64,000 bases of DNA. It comes from JAEUIT01 sp034439815 (GTDB taxonomy: Bacteria > Planctomycetota > Phycisphaerae > Phycisphaerales > SM1A02). The notes under the pieces are model-generated. The model saw only the letters and a list, made by a program, of their open reading frames with translations, searched no databases and was not told where the DNA came from. Both the position numbers and the translations under genes were made by a program. This document shows, piece after piece, positions 34,427-43,963 of the stretch. The stretch spans positions 1 through 64,000 of the forward strand of contig JAWXBD010000084.1 of the NCBI GenBank assembly GCA_034439815.1, written 5' to 3'. Every line of letters starts with the position of its first letter. Position 1 is the stretch's first letter.

Positions 34427-35520
34427 TGTCCGACCTCGACGATGTTGTCGGCATTGAAATCGTCGGCGTCCCGCCGGTGCATCCTGTCCCACGCCTTGTC
34501 GGGGCCGCGCGAGAAGATCGCGTAGCTCGCGGTCTTCAAACGACCGAGCGTCGAGCCGTCGTTGTTGTCATCTTCGATGCCGACGAGATCCTCGCCCGGC
34601 TTGAACTCGAACGGACGCAACGCAAAGATGTCGCCGAGGTCGCGAGCGCGGTTCGAGCCGCCGGAAGTCAGCAGCGCAGGCTCGCGTCCCTTCAGGTCCG
34701 CGAGCGGGTACGCGCGCCGGTAGTAGGTGATCGGACTGCCCCAGTAGTCAAGGAACACCTTCGGCATCGCATCGAAGTTGGGATCCTCACCGGGACGAGC
34801 GACCACGGGGTTGCCGTTGCTGTCGAAGCTCTTGATCGCGCCGAGACTGTCAGAGTCATTCAACTGCAGGTACGGGCCGAAGACCTTGCCGTGCAGCACG
34901 GCACCGTTCACTGTTGCGGGAGTGAACCCGCCGGTGATTTCGAGCGGATTCCGTGCGTTCAGCGATCCGAGATTCGGCTGCCCCGAACGCGGATTCAAGA
35001 GCGATCCCCACACACCGTCGTCGCCAGGATGGCGGAAGCCCGCGAGCGGTTCGCGCGCGCCAGGAGTGCCGGCCGGTGCCGGGTCAAACGCGCCGTGACC
35101 GTCTTGGGAACGATTGCCGTATCCGATCAAGTACTCGGGGAGCGACGTGAACGAATACCAGTTCTGGAGGTTCTGCTTCGCGGCGGAGGTGGGCTGGCCG
35201 TTCGCGCCGATCTGCCAGGTCGGAGGCCCCTCGAGATCCCTGGTGTTGCCGTTGGGATTCCCCGGGGTCACGATGGGAACTTCGCTCAACCGCCTGCCCA
35301 GAACCGGCGGCAGGTACCCGACATCCGTCTGAAACGCCGTGAGCGCGTTCGACACCGATGTCATGAAGAACTGCGTCTGCGTGGACTGGGCGCGCTTGCC
35401 CGCGAGGGCCAGCGCCGTGATCAGCGTTCCCAGGAGCGCCAGAATGATCCCGATAACAACAACGAGCTCGACGATCGAGAAGCCTCGGCATCCGCAGGTG
35501 GATCGGTCGGGAGAAGTCAT
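34423..35520 (-). CDS. Prepilin-like protein, first of the pilin run
   Basis: The 365-residue protein has a prepilin motif CRGFSIVELVVVIGIILALL with Gly(-1), Phe1, Glu5, and a following helix (AQSTQTQFFMTSVSNALTAF). The body has several Pro/Gly-rich turns and a FRHPGDDGVWGSLLNPRSGQ segment that suggests a globular exposed domain. ATG 35520 is preceded by GGAG eight bases upstream; GTG 35529 is an alternative but lacks proper spacing. It begins 22 bp after the PilC/GspF gene and is coupled to the next pilin gene. Confidence 0.88.
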   Translation of the reverse strand: MTSPDRSTCGCRGFSIVELVVVIGIILALLGTLITALALAGKRAQSTQTQFFMTSVSNALTAFQTDVGYLPPVLGRRLSEVPIVTPGNPNGNTRDLEGPPTWQIGANGQPTSAAKQNLQNWYSFTSLPEYLIGYGNRSQDGHGAFDPAPAGTPGAREPLAGFRHPGDDGVWGSLLNPRSGQPNLGSLNARNPLEITGGFTPATVNGAVLHGKVFGPYLQLNDSDSLGAIKSFDSNGNPVVARPGEDPNFDAMPKVFLDYWGSPITYYRRAYPLADLKGREPALLTSGGSNRARDLGDIFALRPFEFKPGEDLVGIEDDNNDGSTLGRLKTASYAIFSRGPDKAWDRMHRRDADDFNADNIVEVGQ

Positions 35521-35541
35521 GCGATGCACTCCGATGGAAGG

Positions 35542-36843
35542 TCAGACCTTCGCGGACGAAACACTTTCGATCATGGCAACGAGCGGAAGGAAGAGCGCGA
35601 GCACGATGCCGCCGACGATGGTGCCGAGCACGACGACCATCATGGGTTCGAGCAGGGAGAGCAGCGCGGCGACTGCGACGTCGACTTCTTCGTCGTAGTT
35701 GTCGGCGATCTTCATGAGCATGACGTCTAGGTCGCCCGTCTCCTCACCGACGTCGATCATGTTCACGACGATGGCGTCGCACACCTTCGACTCGCGGAGC
35801 GGATTCGCGAACGTGTCGCCTTCGCGGATCGAGTCGTGCACTTTGCCGAGCGCCCGTTCGAACACGAAGTTGCCCGACGTGTCCTTGGTGATGTTGATCG
35901 CTTCGAGAATCGGCACACCGGCGCTGATCAGCGTTCCGAGCGTGCGCGTGAAGCGGGCGATCGAAGTCTTCTTGATCAGCGGGCCGATGATCGGCAGCTT
36001 GACGCGGATGATGTCGGTCCACGCCCGCCCTGCGGCTGTTTTTCGTATCAGCTTGAAGAAGAAGAAAATGATGAATGGCGCCGCCAGGATCCAGATCGCT
36101 CCGGGGACAGCCTGATCTTTGGACGACTGCCCCGCGACCCACTTGCTGGTGGTGACGAGGAAGATCGTGATCTTCGGCAGCTGCACGTCGAAGTCGTCGA
36201 AGATCTCCTGGAACTTCGGGATGACGAAGTACATGATGCCGGTCACGATCAGGATGGCGATCGTGATGACGACGATTGGATAGATGAGCGCGCCCTTGAT
36301 GCGGCGGCGGAGGCGCTGGCCTTTTTCCATGAAGTCGGCGAGCCGCTGCAGAATGACGTCGAGCACACCGCCGATCTCGCCGGCGTTCACCATCTTGCAA
36401 TAGAGACGGTCGAACGCTTTGGGATGCTTCGCCAACGCGTCTGAGAGCGTCGCACCGCTTTCGACGTCTTCACAGACACCGCCGAGAATCGTCTTCATGA
36501 GGCCGGGCCGCTGCTGCTGCTCGAGAATCTGCAGCGAGCGAAGGAGCGGCAGACCGGCGTCCTGCAGCGTCGACAGCTGACGCGTGAACATCGTCATCTT
36601 CTTGAGGCTGACACCGCCGAAGGCGATGTTCAGACTCCCCTTCTTCTTCTTCTTCAGCGCCTCGCGCGGCGCCGCTCCCTTGGCGTCACCGCCGCCGCCC
36701 TTGACCTTTTGCTCACGGACAGACGTCGGGAAGAACCCCTGCGTGCGAATGCGCTTGATTGCGTCTTCGCTGGTGTCGGCCTCAATGGTCCCCTTCTGCG
36801 ACTTTCCAGAAGAGTTCATTGCTTCGTAGGCATAGGTCGGCAT
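35542..36843 (-). CDS. pilC: Inner-membrane platform protein PilC/GspF
   Basis: PilC/GspF sits in the inner membrane beneath the growing fibre and couples ATPase motion to pilin assembly. The 433-residue protein starts MPTYAYEAMNSSGKSQKG, the family N-terminus, then has an Arg/Lys/Gly-rich linker (GGGGDAKGAAPREALKKKKK), and two homologous GspF domains (FTRQLSTLQDAGLPLLRSL and FTRTLGTLISAGVPILEAI). Three membrane spans are visible (YPIVVITIAILIVTGIMYFV; WILAAPFIIFFFFKLI; and the C-terminal LLEPMMVVVLGTIVGGIVLA). The ATG at 36843 is preferred to 36945, whose extra 34 residues do not match the family. Confidence 0.95.
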   Translation of the reverse strand: MPTYAYEAMNSSGKSQKGTIEADTSEDAIKRIRTQGFFPTSVREQKVKGGGGDAKGAAPREALKKKKKGSLNIAFGGVSLKKMTMFTRQLSTLQDAGLPLLRSLQILEQQQRPGLMKTILGGVCEDVESGATLSDALAKHPKAFDRLYCKMVNAGEIGGVLDVILQRLADFMEKGQRLRRRIKGALIYPIVVITIAILIVTGIMYFVIPKFQEIFDDFDVQLPKITIFLVTTSKWVAGQSSKDQAVPGAIWILAAPFIIFFFFKLIRKTAAGRAWTDIIRVKLPIIGPLIKKTSIARFTRTLGTLISAGVPILEAINITKDTSGNFVFERALGKVHDSIREGDTFANPLRESKVCDAIVVNMIDVGEETGDLDVMLMKIADNYDEEVDVAVAALLSLLEPMMVVVLGTIVGGIVLALFLPLVAMIESVSSAKV

Positions 36844-36910
36844 GACGTGAGCTCGCGGAGGGAAGAGGAATGAATCGGAACGGAGGAAGAAAAGCGTGAA
36901 GAGACAGTCG

Positions 36911-38683
36911 TCAGTCTTCGACGATTGTTTCGCGAACGATTTCATCGATGGTCGTCTGACCTTCGAACACCGAGAGCAGGCCGCTTTCGCGGAGTGTCCG
37001 CATGCCGCGCTTGCGGGCCTCGCTTCGGAGGACGGTGGTTGATGCCTGCTGGATCACCAGCTCGCGCACGTCGTCGTCGAGCTGCATGATTTCAAAGATG
37101 GCGAGACGGCCGCGATAGCCTGACCGGTTGCACTTGTCGCAGCCACGGCCGCGGAAGAACGTGCGGTTCTGCACGTCGGCGGGTCGCAGCGACAGTTCCA
37201 TGAGCTGCTCCTCGGTCGGCACGTACTGCTCCTTGCAGTGCACGCAGATCCGGCGCACGAGCCGCTGCGCGACGATCGCCTCCACCGTTGCTGTGAGCAG
37301 AAATGATTCGACGCCGAGATCGACAAGACGCAGAATCGAGGACGGCGCGTCGTTGGTGTGCAGCGTCGTGAACACCAGGTGGCCGGTGAGCGACGCCTGA
37401 ATCGCAATCTGAGCGGTTTCGAGATCGCGGATTTCACCGACCAGAATGATGTCCGGATCCTGACGCAAGAACGACCGCAGCAGGCGGCCGAACGTCAGTT
37501 CCTGATCGGTGTTCACCTGGCACTGGATGAGGCCGTCAATGTCGTACTCGACCGGATCTTCCGCCGTGAGGATTTTGACGTCGGGCTCGTTCAGTTCGTT
37601 CAGCGCCGCGTAGAGCGTCGTGGTCTTGCCGGAGCCGGTCGGTCCGGTGACGACGATGATGCCGTTGGGCTTGTTGATGATCGTCCGCATCGTGCCGAGG
37701 TCGTCGTCGCGGAGACCGATGCGGTCCAGCGAGAGCTGCACGTTGGACCGGTCAAGAACACGGAGCACCACCGACTCGCCGAACATCGTCGGCAGCACCG
37801 CGACGCGAAGATCGATCGGCGTGCCGCCAATGTGCAGTTCGATGCGGCCGTCCTGCGGAAGCCGCCGTTCGGCGATGTTCAGTTTCGCCATGACCTTGAC
37901 GCGGCTGACAATCGGAAGAGCCAGCTGCTTCGGCGGCGGGATCATCTCGTAGAGCACGCCGTCGATGCGGTAGCGCATCTTGAACTCGGACTCGAACGGC
38001 TCAAAGTGAATGTCTGACGCCTTGTCGCGGATCGCCTGCATGAGCACGGCGTTCAGCAGCTGCACGACCTTGTTGTCGCTCGCCGCGCTCTCCAGGCTGC
38101 TGAGGTCGATGGAGTCGCCGCGGTTGGCGACGGCGTTGATCGCATCGCTCTGCGCCGCCTCGGCGTAGATCGCCTGCATCGACGTGGTCTTGTTCGCAAA
38201 CTTTGCGCGGAGGAGTTCGTCCACCTCAGAGGCCGGCGAGACAACGGCCGTGACCTTGAACCCCATGAGCATCCGGAGGTCATCCACCGCCTTGAAGTTG
38301 GCGGGGTCCTTGAGCGCGATCGTGAGTCGGCGGGTCTGCGGATCGAATTCGATCGGCACCACGCCGTAGGTATTGGCTGTCTCGGCAGGCATCGCGTTAA
38401 GCGCCGCTTCCGAAATCGCCATGTCCTTGATGTGGACCCATCGCATGCCCTGCTGGCCGGCGAGCGCCTCGAGCACGTCCTCGGGCTGAATGTGACCGAG
38501 CCCCACGAGGAGCTGTCCGATCGGTTCTCCCTTGCGCGGTCCTTGCTGCAGCGCCAGTGCCTCATGCACCTGCTCCCGTGTCACCTTGCCGAGCTTGGTC
38601 AGCACGCGACCGAAGCGCCGGCCTTTCAGCTCGTCAGGGTTGATGCCCTCGGGTTTGGCGCCGTCAGAGTTCATTCGAGTCAT
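36911..38683 (-). CDS. pilB: Pilus/type II secretion assembly ATPase PilB/GspE
   Basis: This hexameric ATPase powers pilin assembly at the inner membrane. The 590-residue protein has an N-terminal GspE/MshE-type domain (~residues 15-150; FGRVLTKLGKVTREQVHEAL), the SDIHFEPFE N2 motif, Walker A GPTGSGKTTTLY, Asp box, Walker B ILVGEIRDLETA, and His box TLHTNDAPSS. A Zn-binding Cys set follows: CVHCKEQYVP...CDKCNRSGYRG. All are intact. Start: ATG 38683, or nine bases later at 38674. It lies 67 bp upstream of pilC. Compared with the broken paralogue at 40217, this is the functional copy. Whether it serves T4P or T2S is uncertain; pilT nearby favours type IV pili. Confidence 0.94.
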   Translation of the reverse strand: MTRMNSDGAKPEGINPDELKGRRFGRVLTKLGKVTREQVHEALALQQGPRKGEPIGQLLVGLGHIQPEDVLEALAGQQGMRWVHIKDMAISEAALNAMPAETANTYGVVPIEFDPQTRRLTIALKDPANFKAVDDLRMLMGFKVTAVVSPASEVDELLRAKFANKTTSMQAIYAEAAQSDAINAVANRGDSIDLSSLESAASDNKVVQLLNAVLMQAIRDKASDIHFEPFESEFKMRYRIDGVLYEMIPPPKQLALPIVSRVKVMAKLNIAERRLPQDGRIELHIGGTPIDLRVAVLPTMFGESVVLRVLDRSNVQLSLDRIGLRDDDLGTMRTIINKPNGIIVVTGPTGSGKTTTLYAALNELNEPDVKILTAEDPVEYDIDGLIQCQVNTDQELTFGRLLRSFLRQDPDIILVGEIRDLETAQIAIQASLTGHLVFTTLHTNDAPSSILRLVDLGVESFLLTATVEAIVAQRLVRRICVHCKEQYVPTEEQLMELSLRPADVQNRTFFRGRGCDKCNRSGYRGRLAIFEIMQLDDDVRELVIQQASTTVLRSEARKRGMRTLRESGLLSVFEGQTTIDEIVRETIVED

Positions 38684-38980
38684 GCGGTGATGCCCGGAAG
38701 TAGAAGGAGTAGCTGCAGGAGTGAGCGAAGGTAAGGGGTCGGAGCCGACCGACGGTGATGACTCGGAAGCACGGACGTCGCCGCCGGCCGGCCCGACACC
38801 CCCACACAATGGCATCATCCGCCCGATGCGGTCATTCGCGCGCATCGGACTTCGAAGTTTTCGTAAGGACATCTGGATTAGTCCGCAAGCTTGACGGTCA
38901 AGAGAACGCGGCCGGACCCTTGGAGGGGCTGGAGACAGTCGCCTCTGGCTGCCACACCCGAGCGGCCGATCCAACCGCGC

Positions 38981-40102
38981 TCAGGCCGCCGGCTCGTCGG
39001 ACTTTTCGTCGAGTTCGGGGCGACCGACTTGGCCGCCGGAGCGGTGCACCTTCTCGGTGAGGTCGCCCGGATCCTTGCTCTTGTCGATCATCTCTTCCGC
39101 CGAAATGATCCCCTTGCTGTACAGCGACCAGAGGTGGTCGTCGAGCAGCTGCATGCCGAACTTGCGCCCCGTCTGGATCGCCGAGTCGATGCGGAACGTC
39201 TTGTTCTCGCGGATGAGGTTCGAGATCGCGGGCGTGATAACCAGAAACTCGTACGCCGCGACCCGCCCCGGCTTGTCGACGCGGGCGAGCAGCTGCTGGC
39301 TCAGGACCGCGATCATCGAGGTCGACAGCTGGACGCGGACCTGGGCCTGCTGGTTTGTGGGGAAGGCGTCGATGATGCGGGTGATCGTGCCGGCGGCCCC
39401 GGTGGTGTGGAGGGTTGCGAACACCAAGTGGCCCGTTTCGGCGGCACGGATGGCGGCCTCGATGGTTTCGAGGTCGCGCATTTCGCCGACCAGAATCACG
39501 TCGGGGTCGGAACGCAGCACGCGTCGCAACGCTTCGGTGAAACTCGGAACGTCTGCACCGACCTCACGCTGATTGACGACCGACTTCTTGTGATAGTGGT
39601 AGTACTCGATCGGATCCTCGACCGTCACGATGTGCCGTTCGAGGTTCTCGTTGATGTAGTCCACCATGGTCGCGAGCGAGGTCGACTTTCCCGATCCCGT
39701 TGGTCCGGTGACCACGAAGAGACCGCGGGGGCGCCGGAGCAGATCCTTGACGATCGGCGGCAAGCCGATCTGCTCAAAGCTCAGCAGCTTGTTCGGAATG
39801 AGTCGCAGAACCATCGAGATGGCGCTGCGCTGGCGGAACACTGACACACGAAAGCGGGCCGCGTCGCCGTACGCAAAGCCGAAGTCTGTGCCGCCGGCTT
39901 CAGCGATCTCCTGCTGATTCTTTTCCGGCGTGATCGACTTCATCAGGGTGACGAGGTCGTCCTTCTCCATCGTCTTCGTCTGCAGGCTGCGCAGGCGCCC
40001 GTGCAGACGGACGGTCGGCGGCCGCCCTTCGCTCAAGTGCAAGTCGCTCGCGCCCTGACGGACGACGGTTTCAAGGAGACGGTCGATCTGGATGGTTGAC
40101 AT
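38981..40102 (-). CDS. pilT: Type IV pilus retraction ATPase PilT
   Basis: PilT depolymerises pili, giving twitching motility and DNA uptake. The 373-residue protein has the PilT N-terminal segment GASDLHLSEGRPPTVRLHG, Walker A GPTGSGKST, Asp box VEDPIEYYHYHKKSVVNQREVG, Walker B VILVGEMRDLETI, His box ATLHTTGAAGTITRIIDAFP and the C-terminal AAYEFLVITPAISNLIRENK segment with Lys-rich exit helices. It sits between the two PilB-like genes. The C-terminal ~30 residues (LTEKVHRSGGQVGRPELDEK) are charged and not conserved. Presence of PilT argues that the locus makes retractile pili. Confidence 0.94.
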   Translation of the reverse strand: MSTIQIDRLLETVVRQGASDLHLSEGRPPTVRLHGRLRSLQTKTMEKDDLVTLMKSITPEKNQQEIAEAGGTDFGFAYGDAARFRVSVFRQRSAISMVLRLIPNKLLSFEQIGLPPIVKDLLRRPRGLFVVTGPTGSGKSTSLATMVDYINENLERHIVTVEDPIEYYHYHKKSVVNQREVGADVPSFTEALRRVLRSDPDVILVGEMRDLETIEAAIRAAETGHLVFATLHTTGAAGTITRIIDAFPTNQQAQVRVQLSTSMIAVLSQQLLARVDKPGRVAAYEFLVITPAISNLIRENKTFRIDSAIQTGRKFGMQLLDDHLWSLYSKGIISAEEMIDKSKDPGDLTEKVHRSGGQVGRPELDEKSDEPAA

Positions 40103-40216
40103 GGCCGGTTCCGAAAGATTGCGCTATACCGCGATGGCTGGCGGCGTGATTACTGGCGGCGAGAGACGCGGATGAAGTCTGGTGACGTGCGAACCCGCTC
40201 CGCGGAAGCGCGTGGT

Positions 40217-41968
40217 TCAGGTCGTGATCTCGTTGGGATTGAAGCCTTCGATCTGAGCAAACTTGGCGACTTCGTCGGGGGTCGTGACACCCTTGAGGAT
40301 TTTGATCTTGCCGTCGCCGAGCAGGCTGCGCATGCCGTTGCGGAGCGCCGCCTGCCGGATACGCCCCACGGAGGCCCGATTGAACGCGAGTTCGCGGATC
40401 TCCGAGTTCATCACCATCATCTCGAAGATCGCCTTGCGGCCTCGATATCCGGCGCCGCCGCACGCATCGCAGCCGACCGGCTTGCAAATGTTGCCGGCGA
40501 GGGCTTCGTCGTCCGTGATGTTCACGAGCCGGAGCACGCGCCGGTCGGGGCTGGGGTCGCGGACCTTGCACTTGTCGCAGAGGATCCGGATGAGCCGCTG
40601 CGCCATGATCGCCTGAATGGCGCTCGCGACGAGGAACGGCTTGACGCCCATGTCGACGAGACGGGTGATCGCGGACGGCGCGTCGTTGGTATGCAATGTC
40701 GAAAACACCAGGTGGCCGGTGAGTGATGCCTGAATGGCGATGTCCGCGACTTCACGATCACGAATTTAGCCGATGAGCACGATGTTGGGCGCCTGACGCA
40801 GCATCGACCGGAGGATCGCACCGAACGTCAGGCCGATCGCCTCGCGCACCTGGACCTGATTGATGCCGTTGAAGTTGTATTCGACGGGATCTTCCGCGGT
40901 GATGATCTTCTTGTCGGGACGGTTCAGGATGTCGAGCGCCGAGTACAGCGTTGTGGTCTTGCCCGAACCGGTCGGACCGGTGACGAGAAAGATGCCGTTA
41001 GGCCGACGGATGATGCGGTTGAAGCCGTCCAGCTGATCAGCCTCGAAGCCGAGATTGACGAGACCGATGCGGACTGAATCCGGTCGAAGGATACGCAGCA
41101 CGATGCTTTCGCCGTGATACGCGGGGCACGCCGACACACGGAAGTCGATCGCGGTGCCGTCCACCATCAATTTGATGCGGCCGTCCTGCGGAATACGCCG
41201 TTCCGAAATGTTGACGCCTGCCATGAGCTTGAGGCGGGCGAGCACCGGTGCCTGCATCTTCTTCGGGAGCGTGTCCCGGACGTGACACACGCCGTCGATG
41301 CGATAGCGCACCACAACGCCGTCCTTCTTTGGCTCAATGTGAATGTCGCTCGCCCTGCCGCGCACCGCTTCGATGATGATGCGCTGGCACAGACGGATGA
41401 TCGGCGCCTCTTCGGCGTCCTGGTCGATCGAGCTGTCGACGGATCGATCGACTGACTTGTCCATCGACCGGTCAACAGACTTGTCGATCGAATCGGTCAC
41501 CAGCGACGACGTCGAGAGCTGCGACTTCGCGGCGCCGCCCGCGCCATCCACAAACTTCTTGATCTGGGTCCGGCTCGCCAGCACCGTGTCAACTTCACAG
41601 TTGAGCCGGAACCGCAGCAGGTCCAGCAGCTCGAGATCCATCGGATCATGGACGACCAGTTTGAGGCGTCCCGCGGTCTTCGAGACGGGGAGCACGTAGT
41701 GCTTCTTGACGATCTCGTCCGGAACGAGCTTCATGTCGATGCGGCTGGAAAACTCCGGCCGTTCGAGATTGAAGTACTCCATGCCGTACTGCTCGGCGAG
41801 CGCCTTCGTAAGGTCCTCTTCCTTCACCAGCCCACTGTCCATGAGCAGCTCGCCCAGCCGCTTGCCCGAACCTTTGCTCTGGCTGAGAGTGCTCTCGAGC
41901 TGTGCCGGCGTGATGACTCCCGCCTCAATCAGCAACTCGCCAAGTTTCTTGCGGATCTTTCGAGCCAA
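40217..41968 (-). pseudogene. Second PilB/GspE assembly ATPase, interrupted by an in-frame TAA
   Basis: Reading from TTG 41968 (Shine-Dalgarno GGAGG five bases upstream), the frame encodes an N-terminal domain (KIRKKLGELLIEAGVITPAQ), a Ser/Asp-rich repeat, the N2 domain and Walker A GPTGSGKTTTLYS, then stops at 40766-40768 (TAA) in VLIG*IRDREVAD. In PilB proteins this position is the catalytic Glu of GEIRD; GAA to TAA would need one change. The same frame continues without damage to 40217 with TLHTNDAPSA, both zinc Cys pairs (CDKCKV, CDACGG) and a normal C-terminus. It is thus a recently broken gene, a sequencing error, or an N-terminal fragment that is still made. Readthrough would give 583 residues. 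Confidence 0.85.
41421..41492. repeat. Degenerate Asp/Ser-encoding tandem repeat in the broken ATPase gene
   Basis: Degenerate 12-bp units encode repeated SIDKSVDRSMDKSVDRSVDS on the minus strand, between the N-terminal and N2 domains. The repeat keeps frame. The intact paralogue at 36911 has no equivalent run. Confidence 0.7.
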
Positions 41969-42187
41969 CGACGCCTCCGAAACGCTGAATTCTGAACCAC
42001 CCCGAAGCGGTGCGAACCACCTCAGGGTGTTCGTGTCGGCCGACGCGGCGGCCGAGCCTTGTAGTATCGTCGGCCTCGCGGTCAGCCGCAATCCGGCCTG
42101 AACCGCCCTCTTCGCACTGACCCTTCGTATTCCGCGCTCGAACGGTTGCAGCCGGACCGACCCCCGATCCACTGCGGGCGCACGCCC

Positions 42188-42907
42188 ATGCCAACTCCCA
42201 TGCACATGCTCGTCACAGCCGGCCCGACCTATGAGGCCATCGATGCCGTGCGCTTCATAGGCAATCGCTCGTCCGGACGCATGGGCATCGCCATCGCCAA
42301 CGCGGCTGCCGCGCGCGGCCATGATGTGACGCTCCTGCTGGGGCCCGTGGAATCGCCGATCAACTCAGGGTCCGGAAGCTCGTTCGCCGCAGCTCCTGCC
42401 GTCATGCTGATCGAGCGCTTTCGTACCGCGGACGATCTCCGTCGGCTCTTGATCGCCCACTATCCGGGGACAGATGCTTTCGTCATGGCCGCAGCTGTCG
42501 CGGATTTCCGCCCGCGAGCGCCGCGCGAAGGGCACAAGATCGAACGGGGAGGCCCGCTCACGATCGAACTTGAGCCGGTTCCCGATCTCCTTGCCGAAAC
42601 CGACAGCTGGACCCAAACCCGCATGGCCCCCCCGCTTCGCATCGGATTCGCACTCGAAGAACGGGCCCGTCTCGACGAGCGGGCCGTGGCCAAGCTCGCC
42701 CGGAAATCGCTCGATGCGATTGTCGCCAACCCGCTGGAGACCATGGACGACCCGAATATAGAAGCCCAGCTGTTTGTCAGCGACGGCACTGTCCAACGGC
42801 CGCCCTCGTGGCCCGCACCGATTCCCAAGGAGGAATGTGCCGCATGGCTGGTTGTCCGACTCGAGGACCTGGCTGCGCGGCGAGGTGCACGCCCACACGC
42901 CCGATAG
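42188..42907 (+). CDS. coaB: Stand-alone phosphopantothenoylcysteine synthetase, CoaB
   Basis: CoaB joins phosphopantothenate and cysteine in coenzyme A synthesis. The 239-residue protein has the family opening MLVTAGPTYEAIDAVRFIGN, the RSSGRMGIAIANAAAARGH nucleotide-binding segment, AFVMAAAVADFRPRAP and a late LDAIVANPLE segment. Many bacteria fuse this to the CoaC decarboxylase, which is absent here. ATG 42188 is chosen over 42146. It is divergent from the broken ATPase gene and 42 bp upstream of gnd. Confidence 0.88.
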   Translation: MPTPMHMLVTAGPTYEAIDAVRFIGNRSSGRMGIAIANAAAARGHDVTLLLGPVESPINSGSGSSFAAAPAVMLIERFRTADDLRRLLIAHYPGTDAFVMAAAVADFRPRAPREGHKIERGGPLTIELEPVPDLLAETDSWTQTRMAPPLRIGFALEERARLDERAVAKLARKSLDAIVANPLETMDDPNIEAQLFVSDGTVQRPPSWPAPIPKEECAAWLVVRLEDLAARRGARPHAR

Positions 42908-42949
42908 CCGATACTGCCCACGCCGGCATTCCCCGGCGCGGAGGCCTCG

Positions 42950-43963
42950 ATGCAGATCGGAATGCTTGGACTCGGTCGGATGGGCGGCGGCATGGTCCGT
43001 CGGCTGATGAAGAACGGCCATCAATGCGTTGTCTATGACGTGCATCCGGAAGCCGTCGCCGCGCTGGTGAAGGAAGGTGCGGTGGGCGCCACCTCCGCCG
43101 CAGACTTCATGAAGAAGCTGACGAAGCCGCGGGCTGCGTGGATGATGATTCCAGTCGCCTTCGTCGACAAGACCATCGCTGATCTCGTCCAGTATGCCGA
43201 GCCCGGCGACATTCTTATCGACGGCGGCAATTCCTATTACAAAGATGATCTGCGCCGCGCCACGGAGCTGGCCCAGCGCCAACTCCACTATGTCGATGTC
43301 GGCGTGTCGGGCGGCGTGTGGGGCGCCGAGCGCGGCTTCTGTCAGATGATCGGCGGTGAGCCGGACACGATTGCGCGACTGGAGCCGATCTTCCGCGCGC
43401 TCGCCCCTGCTTACGAGACCGCGCCGCCCACGCCCGGGCGCGAAGCGTCGAAGAGCACCGCCGAGCATGGCTACCTGCACTGCGGGCCATGCGGCGCCGG
43501 ACACTTTGTCAAGATGGTCCACAACGGCATCGAATACGCGTTGATGGCTTCATACGCCGAAGGGCTGAACATCTTGAAGCACGCCAACGCCGGCCTCAAG
43601 AGCCGGACGATCGATGCGGAGACGACTCCGCTGCGCAATCCCGAGGAGTTTCAGTACAACTTCAACGTCGGCGACATCACCGAGCTCTGGCGGCGCGGGA
43701 GTGTCGTCGGTTCGTGGCTGCTCGATCTGACGGCGCAGGTTCTCACGGACGATCCGGAGCTGGCGAAGTTCACAGGGCGCGTCAGCGACTCCGGCGAAGG
43801 GCGATGGACAGTGCTGGCGGCGATTGAAGAGGGCGTCCCGGCGCACGTGCTGAGCGCGGCGCTTTTCGATCGATTCGAAAGCCGTGGCGCGGCGGACTTC
43901 GCCAACAAAGTGCTCAGCGCCCAGCGCTTCATGTTCGGTGGGCATCACGAGAAGAAGGCCTGA
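42950..43963 (+). CDS. gnd: 6-phosphogluconate dehydrogenase, decarboxylating (short GndA type)
   Basis: The enzyme oxidises and decarboxylates 6-phosphogluconate to ribulose 5-phosphate in the pentose phosphate pathway. The 337-residue protein has the Rossmann fingerprint MLGLGRMGGGMVRRLMKNGH, the LIDGGNSYYKDD loop, VDVGVSGGVWGAERGFCQMIGG, CGPCGAGHFVKMVHNGIEYA with the catalytic Lys-His/Asn cluster, and EGLNILKHANAG. It is of the short ~300-residue class. gnd is followed without gap by a GNAT gene and then the debranching enzyme. Confidence 0.95.
   Translation: MQIGMLGLGRMGGGMVRRLMKNGHQCVVYDVHPEAVAALVKEGAVGATSAADFMKKLTKPRAAWMMIPVAFVDKTIADLVQYAEPGDILIDGGNSYYKDDLRRATELAQRQLHYVDVGVSGGVWGAERGFCQMIGGEPDTIARLEPIFRALAPAYETAPPTPGREASKSTAEHGYLHCGPCGAGHFVKMVHNGIEYALMASYAEGLNILKHANAGLKSRTIDAETTPLRNPEEFQYNFNVGDITELWRRGSVVGSWLLDLTAQVLTDDPELAKFTGRVSDSGEGRWTVLAAIEEGVPAHVLSAALFDRFESRGAADFANKVLSAQRFMFGGHHEKKA

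Noticed and set aside
40766..40768. Recoding (selenocysteine or pyrrolysine) at the stop in the second PilB-like gene
   Set aside because: The codon is TAA, not TGA or TAG, and the family has Glu at this site. A mutation or sequencing error explains it better.
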